Both the position numbers and the translations under genes were made by a program. This document shows positions 8,040-15,226 of a stretch of DNA of 16,522 nt, in pieces. Each line of letters begins with the position of its first letter. Within the stretch, counting starts at the first letter, position 1. The notes beneath the pieces were generated by a model, which was not told where the DNA came from, searched no databases, and saw nothing but the letters and a program-made list of their open reading frames with translations. The DNA is taken from contig DGUE01000179.1 in assembly GCA_002393895.1 (NCBI GenBank), forward strand, positions 1 to 16,522, given 5' to 3'. Source of the stretch: Bacteroidales bacterium UBA4318. GTDB lineage: Bacteria; Bacteroidota; Bacteroidia; Bacteroidales; UBA932.

Positions 8040-9112
8040 TTGCTGATTACAATATATGTAGGATAGTGGTCGGAGTAGCCGCCCACGAATGCGCCACCGG
8101 AGAAGGTGCGGAAGGGTGTGCCCTTATACTGGCCGCTCTGGTTGGTCATGAAGGGCTTGCTGAACACACGTCCGTAGTACTTTTTCTGCACTATGGGCTG
8201 AATCTTGAAAGTGCCCTTGGGGGCATTTGCAATGGCATTGTTCACCATCACGATGTCGAAGATGTTACCGGCGCCCTGATAATAGAGCGAGCTGTATCCG
8301 GCCTTGATCATGCTGAGGAAAGGATCAAAGAAATCCTCGTCGGTAACATCGGAGATAAACTCCTTGCCACGGAGGAAATCGGTCATCGAAGCATCGGTGG
8401 GGTTGTCGTTCATATCACCCATCACCACGATCTTGATGCCTGGGAATTCCTTCTGGAGTTCCATCGCACGCATGTAGATTATCTCCGCTCCACGGGGACG
8501 GAGGTCTGCACCCTTTCCGCCCAGACGGGAAGGAAGGTGGGCGACGAAGAAGGCGAACATCTCGCCGTCGATCGTGCCGCGCACCATCAGCACGTCACGG
8601 GTCCTGAAGTTATCCATCTCTTCCTGGGTCCACTGACTCCAGTCAATGCGGGAAGGAGTGAACTTGAAGGGGATGCTCTCGCTGGCAATCACCTTGAAGA
8701 TTTCCGGCTTGTACAGGAGGGCCACATCCACCCCTCGGCGGTCGGGTCCGTCGTAGTGGACTATCTGGTAGTTCGCTTCCGCGATGGCGGGTTCGGACAC
8801 CAGGTCTTCAAGCACGTGGCGGTTCTCGATTTCGCTCACGCCCAGGACCGCATGCCAGCACTTGTTGTCGTCGTGCATGGCGCGGATCACCTGCGCCATG
8901 TTGCGCTGTTTCTTGGCATACTTCGCCTCCGTCCACTCATTCTGCCCGTCGGGGAGGTACTGGTAGTCATTCTTTCCCTCGTCGTGGTAGGTGTCGAAGA
9001 GGTTCTCAAGATTGTAGAACCCTATGACATAGCTGCGATGCTTGCCGGCCTCAGCCCTGAAGGGCATGGCCAGAAGGATGATCGCAAGCAGGGGGTAGAT
9101 GTATTTTTTCAT
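8036..9112 (-). CDS. Exported endonuclease/exonuclease/phosphatase (EEP) family enzyme
   Basis: Mg2+-dependent phosphodiesterase fold shared by DNase I, exonuclease III and inositol phosphatases. The 358 residues carry the full set of motifs: FYNLENLFD (Asn34), GVSEIEN (metal-binding Glu94), RRGVDVALLY, AHLPS (His192), GDMNDNP (Asp233, Asn235), NIFD (Asp286) and the C-terminal YSDHYP (Asp348, His349). The N-terminal signal peptide (about residues 1-22, ending FRAEA) has no lipobox cysteine, so the enzyme is probably periplasmic or secreted. It starts 21 bases after the NUC1-type nuclease gene and overlaps the TonB receptor start by 4 bases. A role in trimming nucleic acid fragments before or after import is an inference; the fold alone cannot exclude other phosphodiesters. 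Confidence 0.93.
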   Translation of the reverse strand: MKKYIYPLLAIILLAMPFRAEAGKHRSYVIGFYNLENLFDTYHDEGKNDYQYLPDGQNEWTEAKYAKKQRNMAQVIRAMHDDNKCWHAVLGVSEIENRHVLEDLVSEPAIAEANYQIVHYDGPDRRGVDVALLYKPEIFKVIASESIPFKFTPSRIDWSQWTQEEMDNFRTRDVLMVRGTIDGEMFAFFVAHLPSRLGGKGADLRPRGAEIIYMRAMELQKEFPGIKIVVMGDMNDNPTDASMTDFLRGKEFISDVTDEDFFDPFLSMIKAGYSSLYYQGAGNIFDIVMVNNAIANAPKGTFKIQPIVQKKYYGRVFSKPFMTNQSGQYKGTPFRTFSGGAFVGGYSDHYPTYIVISK

Positions 9113-9133
9113 GCTTCTGTGTTTTGATTCTGT

Positions 9134-10318
9134 TTATTTGGCCCAGTTGCAGTCTGCCTCGATCTGGTCTGCAAGGGTCTTGCCCACCTTGGCGGGCAGG
9201 TTGACGAACAGGTCGTATCCGAGCTTTGCCTCAAGGGCATCCACGGTCATAACATAATCGGTGAATCTTCCGCCGGCAATTCCTGCATCGTGAGGCAGGT
9301 ACCACGCCGCGGCACGCCAGCCGCTGCGCCCGACGGAGGTGCTGGTGCTCTTCTGCAGGGCTGCCTTGAAATACGCAGCCGGCACTTTTACCGTGAAGCC
9401 GGAGTTGTTGCCGGAATAGGTGGTAGAACCCTCAAGCACGCATCCTGTCACTACATAGAGGGTGTCAGAAGATGAAGCGTACTCGCGTATCTTCTGCTCC
9501 AGGTTTGCCCAGATCTTCGCATTGAAATTGTACTCCTGCGGAGTCATGTTCGTAGGATAGAAAGTGGACTTGTTCGCTGCCGTATTGTAACGGTCTGCAG
9601 AAGGAATCTGATGACCTCTGGTCCACCCTCCCCCGTAGGTGCTGCCCATGTTGGGCTGCATGCTCACGGGGATCATAGGATCGAAGATTCCCCAGACATC
9701 CGTCCTGCTGCCCTTACCGATCAGGGCCTGGTTGTGAGGATAGGCCACCCAGTAGGAGACATGCTCGTCGAAGCACCAGTAGCAGGACCAGTTGCGCACT
9801 CCGCTCTTGGCCTCACTGATGTAGGCCTTGCCTTCCATATCGTGTGCGAGGAAGGCGCAGCCGTCGTTGGCTTTGGTCTCCGGGAGTTCGAGCCAGTCGG
9901 CCGTGGCCACATCCGGAGCCCCGGTCTGGGGCGTGATGGGAACGGCTGCCTGCCCGAGCTGCTCCACCGAAGTGCTGGCCTGCATGCCGTCGGCCTTGAG
10001 GACCAGGATCACGACCCTGGATTCCTCTGACTCATTCTGGCTGAAGCGCAGACGTGCGACCGGAGGGATTCCAGTTCCTGATGCAGGGTCCATCGTCGCC
10101 CATCCGCTCGGCCCGCCTTCAGGATACTGGAGGTCTATGGTCCAGTCGCCCTGCGCGTTAATCGTCACATAGACGAACCCGTCGTCGCTGCTGACCTGGC
10201 TTTCCTTGGTGGAGATGGCCAGGTCGTATGTGACGGGGGCAATGGTCTCGCCGCAGGAAATCAACAGACCTGCGGTGGCTGCGACAATCGCAGCAAAACG
10301 GGCGATTCTTTTGAACAT
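9134..10318 (-). CDS. DNA/RNA non-specific endonuclease (NUC1 type), BACON-domain lipoprotein
   Basis: Likely a surface nuclease that cuts DNA and RNA with a beta-beta-alpha-metal active site. The 394 residues contain a signal peptide with lipobox (LLISC, Cys22), a BACON-like beta-sandwich (about 30-123, with GDWTIDL and WATMDPASGTG), and the nuclease domain from about 155. The active-site segment reads WTRGHQIPSADR with His236 as general base; the usual DRGH is TRGH here, so Asp is replaced by Thr. The metal-site helix follows as NMTPQEYNFNAKIWANLE (Asn257 onwards), which is characteristic of the family. It sits 3 bases after the OB-fold lipoprotein gene and 21 bases before the EEP gene. BACON domains are thought to serve attachment rather than catalysis. 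Assignment to the nuclease family is firm; localisation is inferred. Confidence 0.92.
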   Translation of the reverse strand: MFKRIARFAAIVAATAGLLISCGETIAPVTYDLAISTKESQVSSDDGFVYVTINAQGDWTIDLQYPEGGPSGWATMDPASGTGIPPVARLRFSQNESEESRVVILVLKADGMQASTSVEQLGQAAVPITPQTGAPDVATADWLELPETKANDGCAFLAHDMEGKAYISEAKSGVRNWSCYWCFDEHVSYWVAYPHNQALIGKGSRTDVWGIFDPMIPVSMQPNMGSTYGGGWTRGHQIPSADRYNTAANKSTFYPTNMTPQEYNFNAKIWANLEQKIREYASSSDTLYVVTGCVLEGSTTYSGNNSGFTVKVPAAYFKAALQKSTSTSVGRSGWRAAAWYLPHDAGIAGGRFTDYVMTVDALEAKLGYDLFVNLPAKVGKTLADQIEADCNWAK

Positions 10319-10321
10319 GAT

Positions 10322-12730
10322 CTATTTGGACGTTACGACCAATTTTGCAAAGCGTCGGTTACCTGTGGTTCCACCAACGGTGAACTTAACCGAAGCTGCT
10401 TCTCCTTCCCATACACCTCCGCTCAAATTTCCACTATCAGCGCTCAGTTCATTTGTTCCGTCTGAACCTCCAAAAGTAAACTCGACCTTGGTGACACTCT
10501 TGCCTTCGGCAGTCACGGTAAGATAGCCGCCACCATAAACTCGAACAGCATTACCGGAAGTGTAGAACTTGGGTGTATTATTGTTGGTTCCCTTATTGAA
10601 CGCTACGGTCACTCCTTCCACAGTAAGAGAGGACACCTCCTGTTGGTTAGCATATCCCTGTGCAGTGAGGTCCAGAGTTACCACAGATTCTCCTCCTGCG
10701 CTCTTCTTGCCCTGAATAATTTTGACGGTGTAGCTCTTGGTGTCCACGTTAGCGGTGGTACTCACGACAACGGTGTAGGTCTTGGCGGCCTCGGTAGATT
10801 CGTTGGCAGGGAAGGTTACGGTGATTGCGCCCTTGCCGGTGCCGGACTCGGGAGCCACGGTGGCATCGGTGCTGCTTGCGGTCCATGCCACATTGCCGGT
10901 CACATTGATAGTGGCGGTGGTTGCGGATGCACCCACGCTGATTTCGGTCTTCTCCACGCCGAACACCTCGGTCTGCTCGATGGTGGTCTTGCCATTAATG
11001 GAATAGACGTAGGCCTTCTTGCTGGAGGTCTCGTATGTGCCGCTGTAGCAGGTTACCTTTCCGCAGAGCACTACCTCGTCGCCGACTTTGATATGGGCGT
11101 CGCCATCTTCCCAGGCCTTGTTACCAAGATAGTACACGCTGTATGCGGTGAACTGGGTGGCAGTGGCGGAGCCATCGTCAGAGATGTTGAAAATGGCAGT
11201 GCCATAGTTGGAGTCGAAAGCGTTCTTTATGGAAGAGATCTTACCTTTGACATATACGTCGTCGGTGCTTTCCTTGTCACCGTTTGCCTTGACATAGGCA
11301 ACAGCTCCGTCGGCATTGAAGGGATCGGCCTGAGTGCCTGTGCCCTTGGCTTCGCCGCCAGCCTGACCTTCTGTGAAGGAAATGATGTATGCGTTCACAA
11401 CCTCATGCTGGGACTTTGCAGCATAGTAATCGTACTGACCGGCAAGCACCACGGTGCCGCCGTTGGAAATCTTCGATGCCCAATCGGCCTTGTTGGCAAC
11501 GCTGTATACGTAGATGGTGCCGGAAGCGTCGGTGATGTCCATGCTGCAATAGTTGGAATTGAATCCGCTGACCACACCGGTAAGTTTGTAGTAGGTGGTC
11601 TTGTCGGCGGCGGTAATGAATTCAGCGATGGTCTTTGCGGGAGCATTGTTGTAATCGACGGCTGCGCCCTCTTCGAATTTCTCGATGTAAGCATCAACCA
11701 TTTCGTGCTTTACATTGCCGTTAGTCTCATACTTGAGATACTTGCCGCGAACCGTTACGGTGCCGCCCTGCTTCACCTTATCTTTCCACTCGTCTTTGTT
11801 GTTTACTGTCCAGACCACCACGGTGGCGGTGCCGTCGTTCAGGTCGAACGAGCAGTAGGAGGTGTTGACGGTGGAACTGACCTTGCCAACGAGACGATAA
11901 GTGGTGTTGGGATCAGCCTTCTCTATAAACTGGGCGCAGGTAATCTGCTCCACCTTGCTGGGATCCTCGGGCTCTACATTTCCGCCCTCGGTCTTTCCGT
12001 TGAGAGAGTAGACAAAGCTGCCGCCCTTGCTCACGGTCTCGGGGGTGTTGCCCTTGTAGTTGACAACCTTGCCGCAGATGATCACATCGTCATTCACCTT
12101 GATATCAGGATTGCCGCTCGTCCACTTCTTATTGCCGAGATAGAGGGTCTGGAACACATAGAACTGGTCGGTATCTCCCTCGTTGTCTACGATGTAGAAT
12201 GTGGCATTGCCGTAGGTGCCGCTTGCCTCATAGGTAGTGGTGACGGAAGAGACGATGCCATGAATATAGACGTTGTTCGTGCTCTGCACATCGGCGCCGA
12301 GGCTCTGGCAGTACTCGATCGCGCCTGCCACGCTGAAGGGCTTCTCGAGGGTGCCGTCACCCTTTTCAATCACACCCTTCTCTCCTTCCTGGACAACCTT
12401 GAGGGATGCCTTGGCAAGGCCGATGGTGAAGAGGATCTCATCTTCGCGGTTATTGCCCTTATTGGGATCTGCTGAAACAGTGACAAGCTGCTCGACTGTA
12501 GAAGCCTTTCCGGAAGTCTTGTCCAGGATTACCCAGTCGGGTTTGTAATCTACACGCCACTCGCGGGTTGCGAGGAGTGCGACAGTCTCGGACCTCTCGC
12601 CGGAAGCAGGGAGAGTCACGGTGTTGGGGGTGACGCTGATCTGGGCTTCTCCCAGATTGGCCACTTGTTCGCATGCGGGAGCTGCAAGCAATACAAGTGC
12701 AGCAGCAGCCAGAATGGATCTTAGTTTCAT
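10322..12730 (-). CDS. Large surface lipoprotein with BACON and repeated OB-fold modules (operon 1 leader)
   Basis: An 802-residue protein without catalytic motifs. A signal peptide ends at APAC (Cys20). I read these units: BACON-like domain 30-115; module A1 124-248 (GTLEKPF to YSLNGKT); OB-like modules B1 258-355 and B2 364-455, each with YxLxGxVS, YCSxD, GGTVxxxG and HExVxAYI; module A2 462-582 (GTQADPF to YSINGKT); a second BACON-like domain 587-675; and a C-terminal beta-rich domain 682-802 (DLTAQGYANQ to RRFAKLVV) that I cannot name. Similar OB folds occur in the B. subtilis extracellular nuclease YhcR, and OB folds often bind nucleic acids, so capture of oligonucleotides for the nuclease encoded 3 bases downstream is attractive but unproven. 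The promoter at 12782-12813 precedes it; the 5' leader is AT-rich without Shine-Dalgarno. Confidence 0.85.
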   Translation of the reverse strand: MKLRSILAAAALVLLAAPACEQVANLGEAQISVTPNTVTLPASGERSETVALLATREWRVDYKPDWVILDKTSGKASTVEQLVTVSADPNKGNNREDEILFTIGLAKASLKVVQEGEKGVIEKGDGTLEKPFSVAGAIEYCQSLGADVQSTNNVYIHGIVSSVTTTYEASGTYGNATFYIVDNEGDTDQFYVFQTLYLGNKKWTSGNPDIKVNDDVIICGKVVNYKGNTPETVSKGGSFVYSLNGKTEGGNVEPEDPSKVEQITCAQFIEKADPNTTYRLVGKVSSTVNTSYCSFDLNDGTATVVVWTVNNKDEWKDKVKQGGTVTVRGKYLKYETNGNVKHEMVDAYIEKFEEGAAVDYNNAPAKTIAEFITAADKTTYYKLTGVVSGFNSNYCSMDITDASGTIYVYSVANKADWASKISNGGTVVLAGQYDYYAAKSQHEVVNAYIISFTEGQAGGEAKGTGTQADPFNADGAVAYVKANGDKESTDDVYVKGKISSIKNAFDSNYGTAIFNISDDGSATATQFTAYSVYYLGNKAWEDGDAHIKVGDEVVLCGKVTCYSGTYETSSKKAYVYSINGKTTIEQTEVFGVEKTEISVGASATTATINVTGNVAWTASSTDATVAPESGTGKGAITVTFPANESTEAAKTYTVVVSTTANVDTKSYTVKIIQGKKSAGGESVVTLDLTAQGYANQQEVSSLTVEGVTVAFNKGTNNNTPKFYTSGNAVRVYGGGYLTVTAEGKSVTKVEFTFGGSDGTNELSADSGNLSGGVWEGEAASVKFTVGGTTGNRRFAKLVVTSK

Positions 12731-12781
12731 AATAGTTATTGTGTTAATTTATTTATGTTGCTTCGTTGCCTTTATAGCTTT

Positions 12782-12813
12782 CAAATATAAGTATTCCTAT
12801 GGAATAAATCAAA
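12782..12813 (-). promoter_or_regulatory. Bacteroidota-type promoter for operon 1
   Basis: On the minus strand, TTTG (12813-12810) is followed after 20 bases by TATATTTG (12789-12782). This is an exact fit to the -33 TTTG / -7 TAnnTTTG pattern of the Bacteroidota primary sigma factor. Transcription should start at about 12775-12778, leaving a leader of roughly 45 bases before the ATG at 12730. It lies in the only sizeable gap of the minus-strand block. Confidence 0.75.
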
Positions 12814-12843
12814 AAAAAGCGCAACCCCTTGCGGAGCTGCGCT
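12811..12843 (-). terminator. Intrinsic terminator of operon 2
   Basis: On the minus strand, 20 bases past the TAA of the upstream lipoprotein gene, AGCGCAGCTCC (12843-12833) pairs with GGGGTTGCGCT (12828-12818) across a GCAA tetraloop. The stem has 11 pairs, two of them G-U, and is followed by a run of eight T overlapping the base of the right arm (12818-12811). This is a strong Rho-independent terminator; on the plus strand the two wobble pairs become mismatches, so it is directional. Confidence 0.88.
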
Positions 12844-12862
12844 CATGTGCAGAACAACAGGC

Positions 12863-15211
12863 TTATTCGGTCTTTCCGTTAAGGGAGTAGATCCATGCCT
12901 TCTTGCTGGAAGTCTCGTAAGTGCCGTTGTAGAGGGTCAGCTGGCCCTTCACGATGACATCGTCACCCACTGCAGGCTGAGGAGAAGTTCCATCAACCCA
13001 AGGCTTCTCGAGGCCGAACATATATACGCTGTAGCACTCGAAGTCCTTGGTGGGCTCGGTGGTCTTCTTCTTGTCGGCGGACACGCCGTAAGCGGTGCCG
13101 TCGTCGGAAATCCAGAAGGATCCTGTGCCGTAGCTGGCGCTGAAGGTGTAGAGGATCGCGGAGATCTTACCCTTTACGCAAACATCGGGGAACGTAGGGG
13201 CGGGCTGATCGGCATCCTTGGCGGCCTTGATGGCTGCCTGCTGGTAGTCGATGCATGCCTCTGCACCTGCCACATTGAAAGGAGCATTGACATTGCCGAG
13301 GCCGTTGGCGGAGGACGTTACACCGTTCACATTGTAAACCCATGCCTTCTTGCTGGAAGTCTCGGCCATACCATTGTAAACAGTTGTCTTTCCACATACG
13401 ATTACCTCGTCACCGATCTCAAGCTGGCCATTTCCTTCGGCCCACTTGTTTTCATTGCCGAACCAGTACACGCTGTAGCACTCGAAGTCCTTGGTGGGTT
13501 CTGTAGTCGATTTCTTGTCAGCGGACACACCGTAAGCTTTGCCGTCATCGGAAATCCAGAAAGTACCGGTGCCGTAGCTGGCGCTGAAGGTGTAGAGTAT
13601 GGCGGAAACCTTACCCTTGACGTAAACATCCTCATCGAAGGTCTTGCCTCCGGTCAGCAGGGCTGCAATCTCGGATGCGCTGTAAGGATTGGTTGCCGTT
13701 CCCTTCGGATTGTCGACATACTCCTCAACCTTGGTGGCGATGATATTGACGAACTTGTCTTTGCTGGAGAGGCCGTTGAAGTAACCGGTCACGGTGATCT
13801 TCTTGCCGTCAAGGGCCTTGACGTTCAGAACCTCGGTAGGATATACGATGCTACCCTGCTTGACACTGGCATCAACACCGTCGATGGTGATGTTGTAGTA
13901 CTTGCCGTCGGAGGATACTGCAAGGGTACCGGAAAGCTTGACATACTCGGCAACAGCTGCCTTGTAGGTCTCGACCTCGGAAGTGATGTCCTTGGATGTA
14001 GGATGGCTGAAGCTGCTGCTCTCGTTGTCGACGAAAGCCTCGGTAATGGTATCTATCTCGGGAACGCCGTTGTAGGTCTTCTTGGTACCGGAAAGCCTTA
14101 CTGCGTTTCCGATCTTGAGAGCGGCGGCCTTGTCACCATAAGCGTAAATTGCGGAGGTTCCGTCGGAAAGGACCGCACCTTTGGTGGTTAGAGCCACAAC
14201 CACGGTAGAAGGGAGGGTCTGAACCTGGGAATTGTCGGCTTCCTTGATAATGTCGGTGATGCTTGCGCCGGTAGCGGGCACACCTTCCTGGGTGAGGGTC
14301 AGACTCTTGATTGCACCGGGAGCCTTGATGGTAAACACGGCGGTGCGGGGTGCGGTGTAGATATTCTCTTCATATTCGAGAATGTACTGTCCGTCCGAGG
14401 TGAAATCGGTAACCTTTACCCAGTCTGCATCGACGGTCACGAGCACGGGCTGAACCTTGGAATTGACCACGAGGGTGTCGGTGCCGGCTGCGGGGCTTAC
14501 CGTAGCGGTGGTGAACGAAGCGTCGATAAGAGACTTCTCGATCTTGATGATGCTCACGTCGACGAGCTCGACAGTGCCGCTGTAGACGGTCTTGGGGCCT
14601 TCCACGGTCACTTTGTCGCCGACTTCGATTCCGAAGCCTGCCCAGCCGCCTTCAGCATCCTTCGGATACTGGCTCTTGGCGTTGAAGGTTCCGTAGATGT
14701 AGAGGTTGGTCTCGGAGGTGCCGTCGTTCATGTACCAGTTACCATAAGAGGTATTGGCAATGCTGACGACGGTTCCGGTGACGCGGTAGGTCTTGCCTTC
14801 ATCGCCGGCGAGAACCTCAGCGACAGTCGAGGCCTTTACCTCGACGCCTGCGGGGGCCTGCTGGTTGACCTTTACGATCTTGACCTTGGAGCCCATGGTG
14901 AAATGGACCTCGGTGCCACGGGCAGCCGCGGCAGCTTTAGAAGCAGTGAAGGTCACGGTCACTTCCTGTCCGGCAGCGCCGGAGGTGGGATTGACAGTAA
15001 GCCAGTCAACTTTTGTGTCGGGAATAGCAGCGGTCCAGGAATCATCTCCCTTGACCTTTATGGTAACGGCCGAACCTTCATCAGCCGCGACGGATACGTA
15101 GTCGTTGTCGACTTCCAGCCCTGAGAGCTTGGAAACAGGTTCCTCCTGGGTGCAGCCGATCAGCATGGCAGCGGCAGCAACGAGAGAAGTAAGTAAATAT
15201 CTCAATTTCAT
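12863..15211 (-). CDS. Large surface lipoprotein with BACON and OB-fold modules (operon 2)
   Basis: A 782-residue modular paralogue of the lipoprotein at 10322-12730. Signal peptide with lipobox MLIGC (Cys20); BACON-like domain about 35-118 (DDSWTAAIP, VDWLTVNPTSG); OB-like module about 125-225 (YRVTGTVVSIANTSYGNWYM); a second BACON-like unit about 233-310; two further OB-like modules about 316-395 and 400-498; and two copies of module A, 503-630 and 636-782, both with KGK-SAILYTFSASYGTG, FWISDDG and ETSSKKAW. The protein ends at the last module with no C-terminal anchor domain. No catalytic motif is visible. It begins 15 bases after the stop of an Oar-like TonB receptor gene, so the two probably form a receptor/lipoprotein pair. 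Binding of nucleic acid, or of some other ligand, is a guess from the fold. It ends just before a terminator. Confidence 0.85.
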   Translation of the reverse strand: MKLRYLLTSLVAAAAMLIGCTQEEPVSKLSGLEVDNDYVSVAADEGSAVTIKVKGDDSWTAAIPDTKVDWLTVNPTSGAAGQEVTVTFTASKAAAAARGTEVHFTMGSKVKIVKVNQQAPAGVEVKASTVAEVLAGDEGKTYRVTGTVVSIANTSYGNWYMNDGTSETNLYIYGTFNAKSQYPKDAEGGWAGFGIEVGDKVTVEGPKTVYSGTVELVDVSIIKIEKSLIDASFTTATVSPAAGTDTLVVNSKVQPVLVTVDADWVKVTDFTSDGQYILEYEENIYTAPRTAVFTIKAPGAIKSLTLTQEGVPATGASITDIIKEADNSQVQTLPSTVVVALTTKGAVLSDGTSAIYAYGDKAAALKIGNAVRLSGTKKTYNGVPEIDTITEAFVDNESSSFSHPTSKDITSEVETYKAAVAEYVKLSGTLAVSSDGKYYNITIDGVDASVKQGSIVYPTEVLNVKALDGKKITVTGYFNGLSSKDKFVNIIATKVEEYVDNPKGTATNPYSASEIAALLTGGKTFDEDVYVKGKVSAILYTFSASYGTGTFWISDDGKAYGVSADKKSTTEPTKDFECYSVYWFGNENKWAEGNGQLEIGDEVIVCGKTTVYNGMAETSSKKAWVYNVNGVTSSANGLGNVNAPFNVAGAEACIDYQQAAIKAAKDADQPAPTFPDVCVKGKISAILYTFSASYGTGSFWISDDGTAYGVSADKKKTTEPTKDFECYSVYMFGLEKPWVDGTSPQPAVGDDVIVKGQLTLYNGTYETSSKKAWIYSLNGKTE
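13026..13186. repeat. Internal 161-bp duplication, copy nearer the 3' end of the gene
   Basis: Aligns without gaps to 13470-13630 (offset 444 bases = 148 codons), with 140 of 161 bases identical by hand count. It encodes the core of the last module A (KGKISAILYTF to the DFECYSVY segment). The in-frame offset and high identity point to a tandem module duplication. Confidence 0.88.
13470..13630. repeat. Internal 161-bp duplication, copy nearer the 5' end of the gene
   Basis: Partner of 13026-13186; encodes the core of the penultimate module A (KGKVSAILYTF to DFECYSVY). The first 29 bases are identical in both copies, and most differences cluster in a short stretch coding for the K-rich linker, suggesting a recent duplication or continued gene conversion. 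Confidence 0.88.
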
Positions 15212-15226
15212 ATCGAACCTGATTTA

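Noticed and set aside
10643..12475. 610-codon open frame on the plus strand opposite the 802-residue lipoprotein gene (likewise 5586-7295, 8066-9127 and 12845-14191 opposite their genes)
   Set aside because: Same shadow effect: no domain, no signal peptide, and composition typical of antisense reading of GC-rich genes.
13026..13630. Repeated sequence as a CRISPR or non-coding array
   Set aside because: There are only two copies; they are 161 bp long, in frame, and coding for a recognisable protein module.
15217..15225. acctgattt as a further copy of the REP-like palindrome
   Set aside because: Only about nine bases match, there is no second arm, and it lies in a 15-base gap between two co-oriented genes; chance is sufficient.
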